This document shows, piece after piece, positions 42,471-46,090 of a DNA stretch of 46,090 bases. The stretch comes from an uncultured Geobacteraceae bacterium (GTDB lineage: Bacteria; Desulfobacterota; Desulfuromonadia; Geobacterales; Pseudopelobacteraceae). How positions within the stretch are numbered: the stretch's first letter is position 1; each line of letters begins with the position of its first letter. A program made the position numbers and the translations under genes. The notes under the pieces are model-generated. The model made no database searches, had not been told where the DNA came from, and worked only from the letters and a program-made list of their open reading frames with translations. The stretch lies in assembly GCA_903862245.1 (NCBI GenBank), contig CAIOXL010000059.1, forward strand, positions 1 to 46,090, read 5' to 3'.

Positions 42471-45400
42471 GAATTCCCCTCCTCCGGCGTGGCGCAGGAA
42501 ACCGTATCACCGGGGCACTCTGCCGTGAGATGCGTGGAACCGGCGCCCGGGCTGAGCCCGGCGGCATATTCGTCAATCGTTTTCAGCAGAACTTTCTTGT
42601 TCACCGGCTTTGTTATGTGATCGGTGCACCCCGCGGCAAGACTTTTCAGCTTATCCTCCCTGAGCGCGTTGGCCGTCAGGGCAATAACCGGCAGCGGCGA
42701 ACGCCCGGTTTCCTGTTCCCATTCCCGGATCAGGCGGACCGCCGTATAGCCGTCCATGACCGGCATCTCCATGTCCAGCAGGACCAGATCAGCCCCACCC
42801 TGTTTTACTTTGGCAACCGCCTCTTCACCGTTTACCGCGCATTCCACCACATGCAGGGTACTGCGGAAATAGGCGCTCAAAACCGTGCGGTTATCCTTGT
42901 TGTCGTCAACCAGCAAGATGGTTAACGGCCGAATCTGGTTTTCAGCGACAACAACCGGCTGCGGCGGTTCGGGCTGCCGCCCGGTCGGCAGGGTGAAACG
43001 GCAGGTGAAGTGGAAGCAGCTCCCCACCCCCCAGGTGCTTTCCACCCCGATCTCCCCCCCCATCATTGCTGTCAGCCGGTGTGAAATTGAGAGACCAAGC
43101 CCGGAACCGCCGTAATTGCGGGTTGTGGATGAATCCGCCTGACTGAATTTTTCAAAAACGGTCTGCAGCTTATCCGCCGGAATACCGATACCGCTGTCGG
43201 AAACGGAGAATTTTACCATGATCGAGGAGGACCCGGTCGTAAGCGTCTCCACCTTCAGGCTGATGCCGCCACGCTCGGTAAACTTGATGGCATTACCGAT
43301 CAGATTGAGCAGAATCTGACGCAACCGGTACGGATCTCCCACCAGCCAGTCAGGGGTGCAATCCGCCAACGACGACGTGAGAGACAACTCCTTCTGGTCT
43401 GCCCGTACGGACATCAACTTCACCACCCGGTCGATGCAGTCGTGCAGGCTGAACGGGACCGACTCAATGTGCAGCATCCCCGCCTCTATTTTAGACAGGT
43501 CCAGAATATCGTCGATCAGCGACTGCAGCGCCTCGCCGGCGGAATGGAGGACGCTGAGGGATTCTCTCTGCTCTCTGTCCAGCGCTGTTTCAGTCAGCAG
43601 ATCGGTCATACCGAGAATGGCGCTGAGCGGCGTGCGGATTTCATGGCTCATGGTGGCCAGGAAGTCGGTCTTGGCGCGGTTGGCAAAGTCCGCCTCTTTC
43701 GCCCGGCTTGCCAGCTCCTTGTTCATCAGTACTAACTTGAACTCCGCATTCTTCATTGCGGTGACATCAGCAACCAGCACGAAGAAACCACGAACGTGTC
43801 CCTCTTCCATGTCCGGAATATAATGTGCCATGGTGTATCCGGAACTGCCGTCGGTTTTGACCAGGATGCGTTCAAACTGCTGACATTCCCCCCGCAGGGC
43901 CTTGCGGATATGCGCTTCATTCTGGCTGAACAGCTCCTCCCCCAGCAGCTCACGGATATTGATGCCGATCATCTGCTCCGACGTCCTGCCGAACCACTCA
44001 AGATAGGCGCTGTTGGCAAAGGTGCAGTTCAATTCATTATTCCAGTAGCCCAATAAGCCCGGTGTCACGTCGATCAGCTTGCGCATGAACCGGGAATTCT
44101 GCTGCAGCTCTTCTTCCAGCAGCTTACGCTCGGTGATGTTGGTATGGGAAACGATAACGCCGGAGTGTTGCCCCTTCAGCCTCATCACGTTCATGGTGAA
44201 CCAGCGCCGCATGAGCTGATCGTGGCAGGGATATTCCAGGGTGAATTCATTCTGTTCCCCCTGCAGCACCGCCTGTATCCCCTTGAATGCAGCTTCCGCC
44301 GATTCATCCCCTTCGGTGTCAACGCCGTTTCTGCATTCGTCCAGATACCTCTTGCCAAGATCGCTGACCAGTGCACCGGAACCGCGATCTTCGTTGGCGA
44401 TATTTAGCCATGGTTCGTTTACCGCGACAATGACCCCGTTGACATCAAGCACCGCAACTGATGACGGCAGCGAGTTTAATATATCGATGCTGAACTGTTC
44501 ACTTTCTTTCAAATCACTTGCCAGAAGCTTTGCTATTTTCATCGCATCAGCACGGGTATTGCGCAGGGAACGGATCAGCCGTGTCAACAGCAGTGTGCAG
44601 GTAATGCCGCCGGCCAAGAGAATCCAGACTTTGCTGTATTCCCCGGAGAACAGGCCGCCGTCGATTTTTGTAAAGCGCACTGTCCAGGGATGGCTGTGGG
44701 CTTCGAAGGAAACCTGATGGGAAAAATACGTCGGGAGCGGGGTCCGCAGGTTGGCGCTGGACACAGATTCATAAATCAGATTTTGGCGTGAAGGCAGCAC
44801 ACCGTCATAGAACTGAAAATGAAGCTGCTTTGCTTTTTCCAGGCTCCCCCCGAGGATTCCCTTCAACAGGTCGTCCATCCGGCAGGGGCTGTACACCCAG
44901 CCCTGGATTGCGGCACGGCGCTGTTCGACCGTTTCCACCGGCAGACCTCTGCGGTAGACCGGCGCGTACATCACGGTGCCGGCCTGAGCATCGACGTCGG
45001 TTTCCCATGTCAGGGTGACACGACCGGAGAGCGTTATGGAATTTGTATCCCGCGCCAGCTCCATGGCTGCCCGGCGGGTCGGTTCCGATAACATGTCATA
45101 GCCGAAGGCCTTCAGATTGCGACCGGAAAACGGTTCCAGATAGATGATGGAGGAATATACGTCCCGTGCCCCCTCCGGCTGTACCGTGTAGCCGGGGAAA
45201 CCTTCCGCACGGATCTCCTGGATGTGCCGGGGGAGCTCCGCAGGCTGGATAATGCGCGAATAACCGAGGCCCATTAAGCCGGGGAGATCTTTTTTATATT
45301 CCAGCTTTTCGGCAAAGGCAGCCCATTCCGCGCGGGTCACATTGTCAGATGCGTAAAAAATCGCCCTGCCGCTCTTCAGCATCCGGGCATGGTCATCAAA

Positions 45401-45568
45401 CCTCTCTGCAACAAGGTCCTGTAGCTCGAGACATTGATGAATAAATTGCCGCTCTGAACTCCTTTGCACGCTTGATTTCACGTACAGGGTGGCGGCGGCG
45501 GTAATAATCAGGCCGATAACCAGAACGACAATGGGTGAACTCCATTTACGGAAGTATCGATTATTCAT
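42467..45568 (-). CDS. Membrane hybrid sensor histidine kinase (CHASE, PAS, receiver)
   Basis: 1033 residues: TM1 (about 12-30), a periplasmic CHASE domain (about 50-230; GLMGLGYSRII and YLEPFSGRNLKAFGYDML are typical), TM2 (about 314-332), PAS-like domains (about 360-480 and 490-610), HisKA (H642 in TMSHEIRTP), HATPase (NLIGNAIKF, DSGIGIP, GGSGLGLSI) and a receiver (about 883-1000, phosphoacceptor D932, K987). The ATG at 45568 is preferred to a TTG at 45631 because the hydrophobic segment follows directly; its ribosome binding site is weak. The kinase core and receiver are close paralogues of 36726-39401. It is first in the long minus-strand run and coupled to glgP by an ATGA overlap. Confidence 0.93.
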   Translation of the reverse strand: MNNRYFRKWSSPIVVLVIGLIITAAATLYVKSSVQRSSERQFIHQCLELQDLVAERFDDHARMLKSGRAIFYASDNVTRAEWAAFAEKLEYKKDLPGLMGLGYSRIIQPAELPRHIQEIRAEGFPGYTVQPEGARDVYSSIIYLEPFSGRNLKAFGYDMLSEPTRRAAMELARDTNSITLSGRVTLTWETDVDAQAGTVMYAPVYRRGLPVETVEQRRAAIQGWVYSPCRMDDLLKGILGGSLEKAKQLHFQFYDGVLPSRQNLIYESVSSANLRTPLPTYFSHQVSFEAHSHPWTVRFTKIDGGLFSGEYSKVWILLAGGITCTLLLTRLIRSLRNTRADAMKIAKLLASDLKESEQFSIDILNSLPSSVAVLDVNGVIVAVNEPWLNIANEDRGSGALVSDLGKRYLDECRNGVDTEGDESAEAAFKGIQAVLQGEQNEFTLEYPCHDQLMRRWFTMNVMRLKGQHSGVIVSHTNITERKLLEEELQQNSRFMRKLIDVTPGLLGYWNNELNCTFANSAYLEWFGRTSEQMIGINIRELLGEELFSQNEAHIRKALRGECQQFERILVKTDGSSGYTMAHYIPDMEEGHVRGFFVLVADVTAMKNAEFKLVLMNKELASRAKEADFANRAKTDFLATMSHEIRTPLSAILGMTDLLTETALDREQRESLSVLHSAGEALQSLIDDILDLSKIEAGMLHIESVPFSLHDCIDRVVKLMSVRADQKELSLTSSLADCTPDWLVGDPYRLRQILLNLIGNAIKFTERGGISLKVETLTTGSSSIMVKFSVSDSGIGIPADKLQTVFEKFSQADSSTTRNYGGSGLGLSISHRLTAMMGGEIGVESTWGVGSCFHFTCRFTLPTGRQPEPPQPVVVAENQIRPLTILLVDDNKDNRTVLSAYFRSTLHVVECAVNGEEAVAKVKQGGADLVLLDMEMPVMDGYTAVRLIREWEQETGRSPLPVIALTANALREDKLKSLAAGCTDHITKPVNKKVLLKTIDEYAAGLSPGAGSTHLTAECPGDTVSCATPEEGNS

Positions 45569-45797
45569 GGCGTGCCGCAGGGAGAAGAGGTGTGTGAGGG
45601 GGGAACGGCAGCATCGCCGGGTTCGGGTCAACCTTGGTAGTTCTGACGATTGCGAGCGCCATGGCCTTGCACCTCGAATGATCGATTTGCTAATGAGACA
45701 TAATGTACTGGTTTTGTCTTATTTCAGTAACACAATAGTCTGGTAAAAACAATAGCCTGTTGCAGAATTTGTGCAGGTCACGGAAGCCTTCTGTACG

Positions 45798-45847
45798 GGA
45801 CAGGTGAGAAGGCAGACATTTCTGCCGTTCACCTTCCCCCCCTGTCC
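45798..45847. repeat. Long imperfect hairpin upstream of the CHASE kinase
   Basis: Three stacked stems: GGACAGG (45798-45804) with CCTGTCC (45841-45847); GGTGA with TCACC (45829-45833), partly competing with the outer stem; and GGCAGA (45811-45816) with TCTGCC (45821-45826). It lies about 230 bases before the kinase ATG. It may be a leader structure, a terminator of an upstream gene or a palindromic repeat; no T-run follows. Confidence 0.45.
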
Positions 45848-45968
45848 GGTGTTGGGCGCTTTGGGCCTGCCATGCAGCGGGAATAAAAGTTTTATACACC
45901 TCGCCGTTTCCTATACTAATTTGTAACATTCTGTAATTACTTCTACTATTTTAAATTGTCAGCTGAGC

Positions 45969-45980
45969 CTCTTGCAAAAG
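45969..45980. repeat. Extra copy of the glgP element's 12-base arm
   Basis: CTCTTGCAAAAG matches the left arm of the element in glgP base for base, and the preceding GAG is shared as well. The other arm is not seen before the window ends at 46090, so this is either a solo end or an element with a longer interior. Confidence 0.55.
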
Positions 45981-46090
45981 TATATGCAAGGTTTTGAATA
46001 CTCGTTTTTTTACATATAACATGCCGTAATAATTGAGCTTCATGGCATTTTGTGGTATTGTTTCTTTGCGAAGAGAACCAGTACCAGGAG

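Larger units (their letters stand above)
45569..46090. other. Upstream region of the long minus-strand run; no gene seen
   Basis: No convincing coding region in 522 bases; the longest frames lack homology-like features. The 5' leader or promoter of the CHASE kinase must be here. I find no convincing -35/-10 pair on the minus strand, although a TATAAA occurs near 45893. A long imperfect hairpin lies at 45798-45847, and a 12-base repeat arm at 45969-45980. Confidence 0.5.

Noticed and set aside
45690-45929. Minus-strand 79-codon frame upstream of the CHASE kinase
   Set aside because: It runs through the long hairpin at 45798-45847, has no clear ribosome binding site and has no protein-like features.

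Overview
The window is a dense, gap-poor surface-polysaccharide locus from a Gram-negative bacterium. An outer-membrane export lipoprotein, a Wzz-type chain-length protein, a Wzy-type polymerase and a Wzx-type flippase indicate a double membrane. Moderately high GC, many hybrid sensor kinases, a LruC-domain secreted protein, a small Cys/His protein and abundant palindromic intergenic repeats suggest Desulfuromonadia, most likely a Geobacter relative. That placement rests on pattern recognition, not on a search.

Layout. 292-5939 (minus): five genes with 4-base ATGA overlaps, comprising two GT2 enzymes, a GT2-acetyltransferase fusion, a GT4 enzyme and a secreted polysaccharide-lyase-like protein. 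6066-14173 (plus): receiver-PP2C phosphatase, NDP-sugar pyrophosphorylase, STAS protein, mannose-isomerase-type cupin, anti-sigma-type kinase, export lipoprotein, Wzz/pseudo-tyrosine-kinase and Wzy. 14256-14897 (minus): unknown membrane protein. 15034-18190 (plus): three overlapping GT4-like genes. 18417-20151 (minus): two-component pair. 20343-25370 (plus): small lipoprotein, LruC-domain protein, Cache-type histidine kinase and acetyltransferase. 25373-45568 (minus): a run of 14 co-directional genes. Read from its start these are a CHASE hybrid kinase, glycogen phosphorylase, STAS protein, HAMP-PAS hybrid kinase, Hpt protein, phosphoglycosyl transferase, GT26-STAS-STAS fusion, nucleotidyltransferase/LbH/pseudo-transferase fusion, phosphoesterase, RmlA, Cys/His mini-protein, secreted glycosidase, Wzx flippase and GT2.

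How it may work. A membrane sugar-1-phosphate transferase starts a lipid-linked repeat unit, the GT26 enzyme probably adds the second sugar, and the other transferases and acetyltransferases finish it. Wzx flips it, Wzy with Wzz polymerises it, and the OPX lipoprotein exports it. Secreted glycosidase and lyase-like proteins could trim or clear polymer. Most distinctive is partner-switching machinery (PP2C phosphatase, HATPase kinase, STAS antagonists) placed inside biosynthetic operons, with two further STAS domains fused directly to the GT26 glycosyltransferase. All four STAS domains keep the Asp-Ser-Ser-Gly core. This suggests phosphorylation-switched control of polymer assembly at the enzyme level, a plausible undescribed system.

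Mobile DNA. A palindromic MITE-like element has inserted in frame into the 5' end of glycogen phosphorylase with a 7-base target duplication. A different inverted-repeat element supplies the stop codon of a histidine kinase. I saw no tRNA, rRNA, CRISPR array, transposase or replication origin.
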